Of a stretch of 64,000 nt of DNA, positions 1 to 8,500 are shown one piece after another (position 1 is the stretch's first letter; each line of letters begins with the position of its first letter). A program made the translations under genes and the position numbers. Source of the stretch: GCA-2733415 sp964276095 (lineage in GTDB: Bacteria; Bacteroidota; Bacteroidia; Flavobacteriales; Flavobacteriaceae). A model generated the notes under the pieces. That model saw nothing but the letters and a program-made list of their open reading frames with translations. It was not told the DNA's origin and made no database searches. The stretch is from assembly GCA_964276095.1 (NCBI GenBank), contig CAXYDR010000001.1, positions 124,001-188,000 on the forward strand, in the 5' to 3' direction.

Positions 1-32
1 ATAAAAAATACTTGAAATAATTTAAGTAAATC

Positions 33-64
33 TTTGGTGTAATAGATGAAAAGCTCTAAATTTG
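33..64 (+). promoter_or_regulatory. Bacteroidota-type promoter of the ribosomal protein operon
   Basis: TTTG at 33-36 and TAAATTTG at 57-64, 20 bp apart, match the Bacteroidota sigma-A consensus (TTTG, about 19-20 bp, TAnnTTTG). Transcription would begin near position 71, about 27 nt before rpmB. Confidence 0.7.
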
Positions 65-97
65 CACCTCGTTTAGAAATAACTAAAGAAAGTAGAG

Positions 98-337
98 ATG
101 TCAAGAATTTGTGAACTTACTGGGAAAAAAGCAATGGTTGGAAACAACGTTTCTCATGCAATGAATAGAACAAAACGTAAATTCCATGCGAATTTAATGA
201 AAAAACGTTTTTACATTCCTGAGGAAGATAAGTGGGTTACATTAAAAGTTTCTGCTGCGGCATTGAAAACTGTTAATAAAAAAGGAATTGCTGCAGTAAT
301 CAAAGATGCTAGAGCAAAAGGATTTTTAAACAAATAA
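98..337 (+). CDS. rpmB: 50S ribosomal protein L28
   Basis: Large-subunit ribosomal protein bL28, a 79-residue basic protein. The N-terminus begins MSRICELTGKKAMVGN, the typical bL28 start, followed by the conserved SHAMNRTKRKF stretch. It is the first gene of a short operon: rpmG follows after 24 nt and a DUF4295 gene after that, the order usually seen in Bacteroidota. A good Bacteroidota promoter lies directly upstream. Length and sequence are normal for the family, so the identification is secure. Confidence 0.97.
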   Translation: MSRICELTGKKAMVGNNVSHAMNRTKRKFHANLMKKRFYIPEEDKWVTLKVSAAALKTVNKKGIAAVIKDARAKGFLNK

Positions 338-361
338 TAGAACGTTTAAAAGACAATAGAA

Positions 362-544
362 ATGGCAAAGAAAGGTAACAGAGTACAAGTAATTTTAGAA
401 TGTACAGAACATAAAGCTTCAGGACAAGCTGGAACTTCAAGATACATTACAACAAAAAATAAAAAGAACACTCCTGATAGATTAGAGATAAAGAAATTTA
501 ACTCAATCTTGAAGAAAATGACTGTTCATAAAGAAATTAAATAA
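362..544 (+). CDS. rpmG: 50S ribosomal protein L33
   Basis: Large-subunit ribosomal protein bL33, 60 residues, starting MAKKGNRVQVILECTE, with the family pattern TSRYITTKNKKNTPDRLEI. It has a single cysteine (residue 14), so it is the zinc-free form without paired CxxC motifs. It lies between rpmB and the DUF4295 gene in one operon with short gaps. Whether a zinc-containing paralogue exists elsewhere in the genome cannot be seen here. Confidence 0.96.
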   Translation: MAKKGNRVQVILECTEHKASGQAGTSRYITTKNKKNTPDRLEIKKFNSILKKMTVHKEIK

Positions 545-552
545 GTTTAGTT

Positions 553-705
553 ATGGCAAAGAAATCAGTAGCAACGTTACAAACAGGATCTAAAAGATTA
601 ACTAAAGCAGTTAAAATGGTTAAATCTCCAAAAACAGGAGCTTATACATTTGTTGAAGCTGTTATGCAACCAGAATTAGTAAAAGACTGGTTAGCTAAAA
701 AGTAA
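553..705 (+). CDS. DUF4295 small conserved protein
   Basis: A 50-residue basic protein starting MAKKSVATLQTGSKRLTKAV and ending DWLAKK. It matches the DUF4295 family, a Bacteroidota-specific small protein almost always encoded directly after rpmG. It begins 8 nt after the rpmG stop and belongs to the same transcript, suggesting a ribosome-associated role. That role is inferred from linkage only. The protein is very lysine-rich and has no enzymatic motif. Confidence 0.9.
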   Translation: MAKKSVATLQTGSKRLTKAVKMVKSPKTGAYTFVEAVMQPELVKDWLAKK

Positions 706-730
706 TTTTTTAGTTATACATTAAAGTATT

Positions 731-768
731 ACGAGCTACTTTCTAATTAAATTAGAGAGTAGCTTTTC
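731..768 (+). terminator. hairpin after the rpmB-rpmG-DUF4295 operon
   Basis: AGCTACTTTCTAATT and its near-complement AATTAGAGAGTAGCT form a long stem with a tight loop, followed by a short T run (cttttc). The position, 25 bp after the DUF4295 stop, fits the operon terminator. Confidence 0.6.
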
Positions 769-877
769 GTATTTACTGACAATATTACATGTTGTCATTT
801 TTTGGATATCATTTTGCTATCCATAAGTTAATCTCCTCAATGTTAAATTTTGAGGAATTAAGCGATAAATAATAAGT

Positions 878-1831
878 ATGAGCTTTTTTAAAAAAATATT
901 CTCCAAAGAAAAGAAAGAGACTTTAGACAAAGGTTTAGAGAAAACTAAAACTTCATTTCTTTCAAAATTAAGTAAGGCAGTTGCTGGAAAATCTAAAGTA
1001 GATGATGATGTTTTAGATAATTTAGAAGAAATTCTTGTGTCTAGTGATGTTGGTGTTAATACTACTTTAAAGGTTATTGAGCGCATTGAAGAACGTGTTG
1101 CAAAAGATAAATATTTAGGTACTGATGAATTAAACGGAATTTTAAGAGAGGAAATTGCTTCGTTATTATCTAAAACAAACTCTGGAGAAGAAACTGAATT
1201 TAGTATTCCTGCTAATAAAAAACCATATGTATTAATGGTTGTTGGTGTAAATGGAGTTGGTAAAACGACTACTATTGGTAAGTTGGCATATCAATTTAAG
1301 AAACAAGGATTAAATGTTGTGCTTGGTGCAGCGGATACTTTTAGAGCAGCGGCAATTGATCAGTTACAAGTTTGGGCTGATAGAGTAGATGTTCCTTTAG
1401 TGAAACAATCTATGGGGAGTGATCCTGCCTCAGTTGCTTTTGACACCCTAGAATCTGGTGTAGCTCAAAATGCTGATGTAATTATAATTGATACCGCTGG
1501 TAGATTACATAACAAAGTTAATTTAATGAATGAGTTGACTAAAATTAAAAGAGTAATGCAGAAAGTTGTAGGTGACGCTCCTCATGATGTTTTATTGGTT
1601 TTAGATGGTTCTACGGGTCAAAATGCTTTCGAGCAAGCTAAACAGTTTACTGCAGCAACTGATGTAAATTCATTGGCGGTTACTAAATTAGATGGTACAG
1701 CAAAAGGTGGAGTTGTAATTGGTATTTCTGATCAGTTTCAAATTCCTGTAAAATATATTGGAGTAGGAGAAGGTATTGAAGATTTGCAAGTATTTAATAA
1801 ATACGAATTTGTTGATTCTTTTTTTAAATAG
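878..1831 (+). CDS. ftsY: signal recognition particle receptor FtsY
   Basis: SRP receptor GTPase that docks ribosome-SRP complexes at the inner membrane for co-translational protein insertion. It has 317 residues with a short N-terminal basic/acidic segment, the helical N domain (about 25-105) and the G domain. G1 is GVNGVGKT (about 123-130), the AADTFRAAA insertion-box segment follows, then DTAGR near 205, TKLDG near 262 and the GVGEGIEDLQ closing motif. This is a normal length for a FtsY with a reduced A domain. It is the last plus-strand gene before a bidirectional terminator. The upstream region has a TAAATTTTG sequence near 844-852 that resembles a -7 box with one extra base. Confidence 0.97.
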   Translation: MSFFKKIFSKEKKETLDKGLEKTKTSFLSKLSKAVAGKSKVDDDVLDNLEEILVSSDVGVNTTLKVIERIEERVAKDKYLGTDELNGILREEIASLLSKTNSGEETEFSIPANKKPYVLMVVGVNGVGKTTTIGKLAYQFKKQGLNVVLGAADTFRAAAIDQLQVWADRVDVPLVKQSMGSDPASVAFDTLESGVAQNADVIIIDTAGRLHNKVNLMNELTKIKRVMQKVVGDAPHDVLLVLDGSTGQNAFEQAKQFTAATDVNSLAVTKLDGTAKGGVVIGISDQFQIPVKYIGVGEGIEDLQVFNKYEFVDSFFK

Positions 1832-1850
1832 AATAACTTACGAAATAATA

Positions 1851-1893
1851 AAAAAAGCGAGGTCAACTTTAAAGTTGACCTCGCTTTTTTTTT
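1851..1893. terminator. bidirectional terminator between convergent genes
   Basis: A nearly perfect palindrome, AAAAAAGCGAGGTCAACTT followed by its complement with no mismatch, flanked by A and T runs on both sides. It lies between ftsY (plus) and the convergent gene ending at 1920 (minus), so it can stop both transcripts. Confidence 0.9.
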
Positions 1894-1919
1894 GTCTATT
1901 ATTATTATTATTATTGCGC

Positions 1920-2300
1920 TTATGATAAAGCTTTCTTTAGCTTTATAGCGTTCCAATTATTATTAACATTTATTTGTCGTGTAGGTTGTAATCTATAATC
2001 CCCAAGAAAGTCCCAGTCAAATTCAATATGTAAATTGGCTAATTCTTTTTTTGTGGTACCAATTGGATATACAATCCATAGGGTAGAAGTGTCCTGTAAT
2101 CTAGGAAATAAAGTAAGCATCTGATTGATAAAACTATCCTTTGTACGAACAAAAACTAAAGCACAGTCGACACAAGAAGTATGCAATAAAGACTCAGAAT
2201 ATTTTTCAGCAGTAAATTCATCACTAAATACTGAGGGTTTATTTAATATATAAACTTCCTCAAATTTTTTAAGTTGTAATTTGTGTGTGAGTGCCGACAT
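1920..2300 (-). CDS. conserved hypothetical protein, DUF3052-like pattern
   Basis: A 126-residue soluble protein with no signal peptide. The pattern (LNKPSVF near the N-terminus, central LWIVYPIGTTKKELANLH, then a C-terminal NNNWNAIKLKK) resembles the short DUF3052-like proteins in which a candidate substrate-binding strand reads 'lWv.yPk'. That assignment is by eye and tentative, and no catalytic function is known. It stands alone on the minus strand, convergent with ftsY, its stop just beyond an ATT trinucleotide run. Confidence 0.7.
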   Translation of the reverse strand: MSALTHKLQLKKFEEVYILNKPSVFSDEFTAEKYSESLLHTSCVDCALVFVRTKDSFINQMLTLFPRLQDTSTLWIVYPIGTTKKELANLHIEFDWDFLGDYRLQPTRQINVNNNWNAIKLKKALS

Positions 2301-2437
2301 ATTATAAAGATACGAAAAATACAGAGATTTTTAAATTTACTGTTTTGGCATATTTTTTGTAATATATATTATACATTGAATACGCGGACATTAGAAGTAA
2401 ATGCAATTCTAAAGATAGTATCAATACCCCAAACAAA

Positions 2438-2482
2438 TAAAATTTAAAGAGCCACTTCATTGAAGTGGCTCTTTAAATTTTA
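2438..2482 (-). terminator. terminator of the lipoprotein pair
   Basis: AATTTAAAGAGCCACTTCA and its exact complement are separated by one base. It lies 17 bp past the stop of the minus-strand gene at 2499 and ends in AT-rich sequence, so it most likely terminates that operon. Confidence 0.85.
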
Positions 2483-2498
2483 TAGAAATTATTATTTA

Positions 2499-3974
2499 TT
2501 AGTTTACTAGTTTTAAAGTTTCCTGAAGCTGTTTATACAGTTCTTCTTTATCACTTGGTCGTTTAGCGTGTCGTACTACTATTTCACCTTTCTTGTTAAC
2601 AATAATATACCAAGGAATAGCCATATATTCTTCATGGTATTCTTTACCCAAATCCTCGTATAGCTTATCGTTATTTCTGATATGCTCACCTTCTAAATTA
2701 TAGTACTTTATCATCTCCGGCCATTTTTTCTTAGAACGTTCTTGATCATTTGATAAATATAATAATTGAATGTCATGTTTTTTAAGAAATTTTTTGAGTT
2801 TTTTTGAATGTTTAAATTCATCTTTACATGGTCCACACCAAGTAGCCCATACATCTATATACAAGTTTTTTCCTTTATACAGAGTTATCAAATCTTTTAA
2901 TGTATTAATATTTTCTCCATTATTTACAAAGGTTATGTTTTTATTAAAATCACCTTTTATTTTATGCTGATATTCTTTTATAAGATCAATTTCAGAGGTT
3001 AAATATTGGGTATACTTACTATTAGGGTAATCTTTAGTGAAATTTTCATATGCGGTAACCAAATTAGCTTGAAATTCTTTATATTGAGTTTTTTCAAAAA
3101 TAAAACAGGCAATAAAATATTCCAAAACATCGTCTTTAAGGACTGTTTTTGAAAGTTCAATACATTTTGTAAAATATTTTTCGTCATCAAAATGAATATA
3201 GGTGTTTTGAAGAATTGCGCCAGAATAGTTTAAAACGAAACTTTCAGCATAGTAATACCAGTATTCATTTTTTAATAAATAAGGATCTGTTACGGGGTGT
3301 TCTTTAAAAAGATTTGCCCATAATTCAATTGTAGTATCAGGAGTTTTTTCAAGATATTCTGGATCTGTTTTAGGATAGGTAGTCCTGTAGTAATCATTCG
3401 CAATAATACTCTGTTTAGTGATTATTTTATATGTTTCAAATATATTTTTTACATTCTCGTAAAAAGGTTTAGAAACATGTTTGTTTTTGTATAAGGAGTC
3501 TAGAGTTTTAAAGTCAGCAGATAAATGTTTGTCTAATGCATCAAAACGCTCTTTGAAATTAGGGAATTCATAAAAAAAATATTCAGAATGCTCCCAATAA
3601 ACATTAAATATTTTAGTAGTATTTAAGAAGTGCTGACCAATACTATCTTTTCCAGCAATTATTATTGAAGAATCCACTTCTTTAATACGGTATTCGTTTC
3701 CTGGTTCAACATATAGATTCGTTATATTTTGAATAGAATAAATATTAGGGGTAGTGATTTTAAAAGAAGATTTAAAACTGTTGTTATCAATTATTTCCCC
3801 AAACATCCAATTTGATTTATCAAACTGAGGCTTAAATATTTTATACTTAGGGCTAGCTTCACTAAGGTTAACCGTAATATTAACTGTGTTTTTTTCAATA
3901 ACTTTTAATTTTTCATCTTTTTTACAAGAAGTTATAAATAAGAACAGAAAACTGATAATAAGTAGGTTTTTCAT
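2499..3974 (-). CDS. TlpA-like thioredoxin-fold lipoprotein
   Basis: A 491-residue predicted lipoprotein. The signal MKNLLIISFLFLFITSC ends in a lipobox cysteine. A long N-terminal domain (about 20-340) typical of Bacteroidota TlpA/DUF4369-like proteins precedes a C-terminal thioredoxin fold with intact WCGPC near residues 378-382 and a cis-proline context (MAIPWYIIV). It probably acts as a membrane-anchored periplasmic thiol reductase or redox partner; its substrate is unknown. It lies 6 bp downstream of a paralogue of almost the same length (stop at 3981) that lacks the cysteines, so the two are co-transcribed and arose by duplication. Confidence 0.88.
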   Translation of the reverse strand: MKNLLIISFLFLFITSCKKDEKLKVIEKNTVNITVNLSEASPKYKIFKPQFDKSNWMFGEIIDNNSFKSSFKITTPNIYSIQNITNLYVEPGNEYRIKEVDSSIIIAGKDSIGQHFLNTTKIFNVYWEHSEYFFYEFPNFKERFDALDKHLSADFKTLDSLYKNKHVSKPFYENVKNIFETYKIITKQSIIANDYYRTTYPKTDPEYLEKTPDTTIELWANLFKEHPVTDPYLLKNEYWYYYAESFVLNYSGAILQNTYIHFDDEKYFTKCIELSKTVLKDDVLEYFIACFIFEKTQYKEFQANLVTAYENFTKDYPNSKYTQYLTSEIDLIKEYQHKIKGDFNKNITFVNNGENINTLKDLITLYKGKNLYIDVWATWCGPCKDEFKHSKKLKKFLKKHDIQLLYLSNDQERSKKKWPEMIKYYNLEGEHIRNNDKLYEDLGKEYHEEYMAIPWYIIVNKKGEIVVRHAKRPSDKEELYKQLQETLKLVN

Positions 3975-3980
3975 AAGTAG

Positions 3981-5453
3981 TTAGTTAGTAATTTTAAGCA
4001 TTAGTTTTTCAATTAATTCTTTTTCAAAATAGTTTTCTCTTCTAGGCCAAACCGCTTCGCTATCAACGATCTTACCATCTCTATTAATAATCATATAACC
4101 AGGGTAGGGTACTTTCGATTTTGTTTTTGAATTAATATCATTCAGTAGTTCGGAATTTGCAGAGATGTGTTTCCCTTCTAAATTATAATAATGAATAATG
4201 TCCTTTGCATTTTCGTTATTAGTTAAATCATTTAGGGAAAGGTACACGATATTAATATTGTGCTTTTTAAAGAATGGTCTAGATTTAAGTAAAGCATTAA
4301 AGTCTATTTTTGACACAGAGAAGTCATCTTTCCAAAAAACTAAATAGGTATTTCTTCCTTTTGTAAGATTTATTAATTTTTCTAAAGTGTTTATAGGGTT
4401 ACAATTTTCTACAAATTCAATCTTTGATGATATTGGCTGCTTTACTCTTTTAGGGTATTCATTTATGACTGCTATGTTTTTTACTAAATATGGTAAATAT
4501 ACACTGTTAGGGTATTCCTTTTTAAACTTTTCATATTCAGAAACTAGACTTTTACTGTAATGGGAATTTAAAAAATTATCAAATAAATAACGAGCAGTAA
4601 AGTATTCTAAGCCTTCTTTGTTTAGTAGTTGTTTTGCTACAGATAGAAAATTTTCATGGCTACTAAATTGATCATCTCGATTGTATTTAAAACTTTGCTT
4701 AGTTTTAATAATGTTACTAGTACAGATATATGATCTAGTATAATCATACCAACGTAGGTTACTTTGGTTAATGCTACTGTTTACAGGATATTCCTTATAT
4801 AGTTTATTAAAAAGAGCAATATCGTTTTGGTTCAATTCATTTTTTATATTTGTTGTATCCCTTACAGTACGTATAAAACTCCTAAAAATAACTCTTGATT
4901 TTGTAAACGCGTTATCGAAGTCTAATTTTTGTTTAACAGTTTTTTGAAATGCTGTAGTGACTAACTTTTTTGAAAATAAAGAATCGAGCCTATTATAATC
5001 TATTTTAAAAATAGAATCTACTTTTTTATACGCTTGCTTTATAGTGCTGTTTTTTATTGATTGTACAGCTAGTCCATCATTATTATAAGTTTTTAATGAG
5101 TTCAAAAACTCCTGTCCAGCACTATTCTCTCCAGTATATTCATTTATGTTTTCATAAGGGTTTATTTCATTTACTATATAACTATCATTAGGTGCTACAA
5201 AAAGAGTAGTACGGTCTAACATTATCAATTGAGGTTTATCTATGGTGATTTTAGGAATAATATTCGTTTTTTCTTCAAATAAATAATCGTATTTACCATT
5301 TATGGGTTTTAATAATCTCAGAGAATCTAGTGGTTTAATTTTGTTATACGTAATCGATACTGAATTGTTTTTTGCAATTAGATTTTCCCATGTTTCTTCC
5401 TTACAAGAAATTAATGCCACGGTTAGGCATGATGCAATAAGTAGGTTTTTCAT
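3981..5453 (-). CDS. TlpA-like lipoprotein without active-site cysteines
   Basis: A 490-residue predicted lipoprotein (MKNLLIASCLTVALISC, lipobox cysteine), paralogous over its full length to the next gene downstream. Aligning YIDVWATWCGPCKDEF of the paralogue with YLVFWKDDFSVSKIDF here shows that the two redox cysteines became Phe and Ser, while the flanking W, K and F and the C-terminal PGYMIINRDGKIV strand remain. The fold is probably kept but thiol-disulfide exchange should be lost; a binding or scaffold role is an inference. The reading frame is open throughout, so this is not a simple pseudogene. It is the first gene of the pair. Confidence 0.87.
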   Translation of the reverse strand: MKNLLIASCLTVALISCKEETWENLIAKNNSVSITYNKIKPLDSLRLLKPINGKYDYLFEEKTNIIPKITIDKPQLIMLDRTTLFVAPNDSYIVNEINPYENINEYTGENSAGQEFLNSLKTYNNDGLAVQSIKNSTIKQAYKKVDSIFKIDYNRLDSLFSKKLVTTAFQKTVKQKLDFDNAFTKSRVIFRSFIRTVRDTTNIKNELNQNDIALFNKLYKEYPVNSSINQSNLRWYDYTRSYICTSNIIKTKQSFKYNRDDQFSSHENFLSVAKQLLNKEGLEYFTARYLFDNFLNSHYSKSLVSEYEKFKKEYPNSVYLPYLVKNIAVINEYPKRVKQPISSKIEFVENCNPINTLEKLINLTKGRNTYLVFWKDDFSVSKIDFNALLKSRPFFKKHNINIVYLSLNDLTNNENAKDIIHYYNLEGKHISANSELLNDINSKTKSKVPYPGYMIINRDGKIVDSEAVWPRRENYFEKELIEKLMLKITN

Positions 5454-5508
5454 AAATAAAGTAGGTTAGTTTTTTAAATATAACGAAAACAAATGAATAA
5501 TATTAGAA

Positions 5509-5546
5509 ATAAAAAAAGCCTCACAATTTGTGAGGCTTTTTTTATT
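5509..5546 (-). terminator. terminator of the large T9SS surface protein gene
   Basis: AAAAAAAGCCTCACAA paired with TTGTGAGGCTTTTTTT, a compact GC-containing stem with A/T runs on both sides. It sits 14 bp beyond the stop of the minus-strand gene that ends at 5560. Confidence 0.88.
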
Positions 5547-5559
5547 TGTAATATTGGTA

Positions 5560-8500
5560 TTATCTTTTTAGAGAGAAATGCGCTTTGAACTCTTTTTGAG
5601 TACTATCATCTCCTTCTATGTACATAATTTTAAACCAGTAATCAGATGCCGGCATTTGAGTACCATTATACATTCCATCCCATCCTTCACTATCTGGATC
5701 TAATTGCTTTAACAATTTACCAAATCTGTCGAAAATGTAAATCTGTGATATTGGAATTCCTTCTTGACCAATAATTGCCCATGTGTCATTTACTCCATCA
5801 CCGTTTGGTGTAAAGAAATGTGGGTAATCTATAATGGTAACATTCACATCTTCTGTCCAACAGTTTTCACCATCAGATATTGTTACAATGTGAGTTCCTG
5901 GTAATACATTATCAAAGGTTCCGTCAGTTGTTGCTTCTGCTCCGTCTAAACTGTACCAGAATTCGATTCCCGGAATAGTTGATGTTGCTTCTGCTACTAT
6001 TTGATGTGAATCTGCAAATGCAGTTGTAGTTACATTTCCGTTAAATCCATCAGGCACTCCTGATACTTCAATAGTAACGACAGCTGACACATTGATACAA
6101 TCAAAATCTGTAGGTCCAGAAGCTGAAACTGTATAGTCTCCAGATTCTGTAACCGTTAAACTTTGGTTTGTTGCTCCTGGAATTGTTACTCCGTTTAACA
6201 TCCATTGGTAATCATATGGCGCTGATGGTAAGGCATTAGCTGTTAATACAGGTAAATCGGTATTTGTTAATGGAACTCCATTAGCATCTACACAAATTAC
6301 ATCTTTACTAGCAGTTATAGTAACTTCCGGTACAGGCACATATAATTCAAATGATACAATTGTATAACAACCGGTACTTGATGCGTTAGCTATTCCTGAA
6401 CCATCATTAATCACACTTACATAAATAGTTTGTGGATTAGCAATGTTATTATATGTTGCTGGATTTGTAATTGAACTTGTTCCAGCTTCTGCTTCATCTA
6501 TATTAGTATAGTATGCCGCAGATACACCACTTTCATTATTTAAAATTTGAGTTTCCCATAATGTTAAATCAAATGTTGCAATTTGTTCTGAAATAGTTCC
6601 AGAACCATCAACGTTTCCGTCACATTCTTCCATCACTCCATTATTTCCTAATTGATCTTGGATATCTATCGTACTTAATGGTGTTGGATTTGGTGAAACT
6701 TCTAAATGCATTATTTCGATAGCATAACAACCTGTACTTGAATTATAAACCCTTGCAAATACTGATTGTGGGTTAAATTCATTTTCATAAGATGTTGGAG
6801 TATCAATATATTCTGCTGCAGAAGTTGACCCAAAATCAGCTGCTGCTAAAGTGGTGTAAAAATCTACAGATACATCTGTTGCTCCATCTATTAAATGAGA
6901 ATAATAAGGCTCTAATGTCAAATCAAAATCAAGTTTACCATCTGCACTATCGTCATCACATAAAACATATGGAGTATATATTGTTGATGGTAATAAATCA
7001 ACATGTAACGTTATTGCTTTTATTGTTGAACATCCAGTTGCAGGTATTGAAGGAACAACTGTAGCGTCTCCAACATGTTCTACACTTACATAAATAAGCT
7101 GATCTGGTGTGCTTGTATTCTCATAAGCATTTGGATTTGGTATTATAGATCCAGGTACTGGATTTCCAGAAGCATCTACTTGAGTATAATAAGTAGCTGA
7201 ATACTGGTTTAACACACTCGTATCTCCACCTGCATTATTTAATATTACAGTATATAAATGTGATTGTTCAAATGATGTTAAATCAAAAGATACAAATCCA
7301 TCAGTAATATTAGGCTCTTCTTCACATTGTTTATAAACAAGATCCGTACTTAGTAATTCCGGACTATCGATTACCAATAAAGTAATTGGTACCAATGTAT
7401 AACAATCTAAAGGAGATGTAAATCCATCTAAAGTTAATTGAGCGTAGATCACTTGTGTGTATCCTGTCCCACTTCCATCTGTATCAATATTTTGATATAA
7501 AGTTGAAGTGTTAATAGCTCCTACACCTAAATCTGCTTCTCCTGTAGTTTCAAAGAATTCTACACTAACTCCACTGATTCCACTTGTTACAGCAGTTTCT
7601 AAAGTTGTTAAGTCGAAAAATCCGAATCCATCATTATCAGTATCACAATATGTTAATGCAGGTAATGGCGCTAATGGTCCTTGAGGAGCAGTAACTACTT
7701 CAAGCATTAATTCCATTGTATTTACACATCCTGTTATAGGATCTTCAATACGAACTCCTATTGGCTGATTTACAGGTATAGTATTCATGAAGCCATTCGT
7801 AACCACATCGGTATTTGCTTGAGCAAAAGCTTGAGTTAAGTGATACGTTACCGTATAATTATTAGTTCCAATAATTAACGCTGTTTGATCATCAAAGTTA
7901 TCAAACACAGTCAACCCATCAATTAAATCAGTATCACATTCTTGATATAAATATGCTACAGTATTTGTAATCAAAGGCAATGTTGGTAGTGGATAAACCA
8001 CTATTTCAAATAAATCAGAAGAAAAACAATCAACATTATCATTATTTGAAATAGTGTAATGAATTGTTTGTGTTCCTGATGTCAATGCGTTAGTACCTGT
8101 TAATGCATTGGCAGTATTATTTACATCAGCATCTGCTTGATTTTGATAAAAAGTAACTGTTGCGTCAGCGGTAGTAACAATACTCCCTAAAATGGTTGGG
8201 ATTAGCGCATCTAAGTTAAAAACTTCCAGAAGGTCACCTGGGCTATTATCATCACAAGCTTCTAAATTTAAAAGATCTTGAGCGACAGCTGCGTTATAAA
8301 TTGGATCTCTGAAAACATAAAAACTAGTAGTCCCATCACAAATTGAATTACCATTATTAGATACTGTTGCAAATATCTCTTGTGATAATAATGGAAGACT
8401 AACTACATATGCAGTAGGGTCAGTAATTGCAATTTGCGTATTTGTGACATCTACAGTATAGTAGCTTATCGTAAATAATGCAGGATCTAAACCTCCCAAT

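Noticed and set aside
1738..1956. Minus-strand frame with an Ile run over the ATT repeat
   Set aside because: It is a translation of the terminator and microsatellite overlapping ftsY's end; no coding character.
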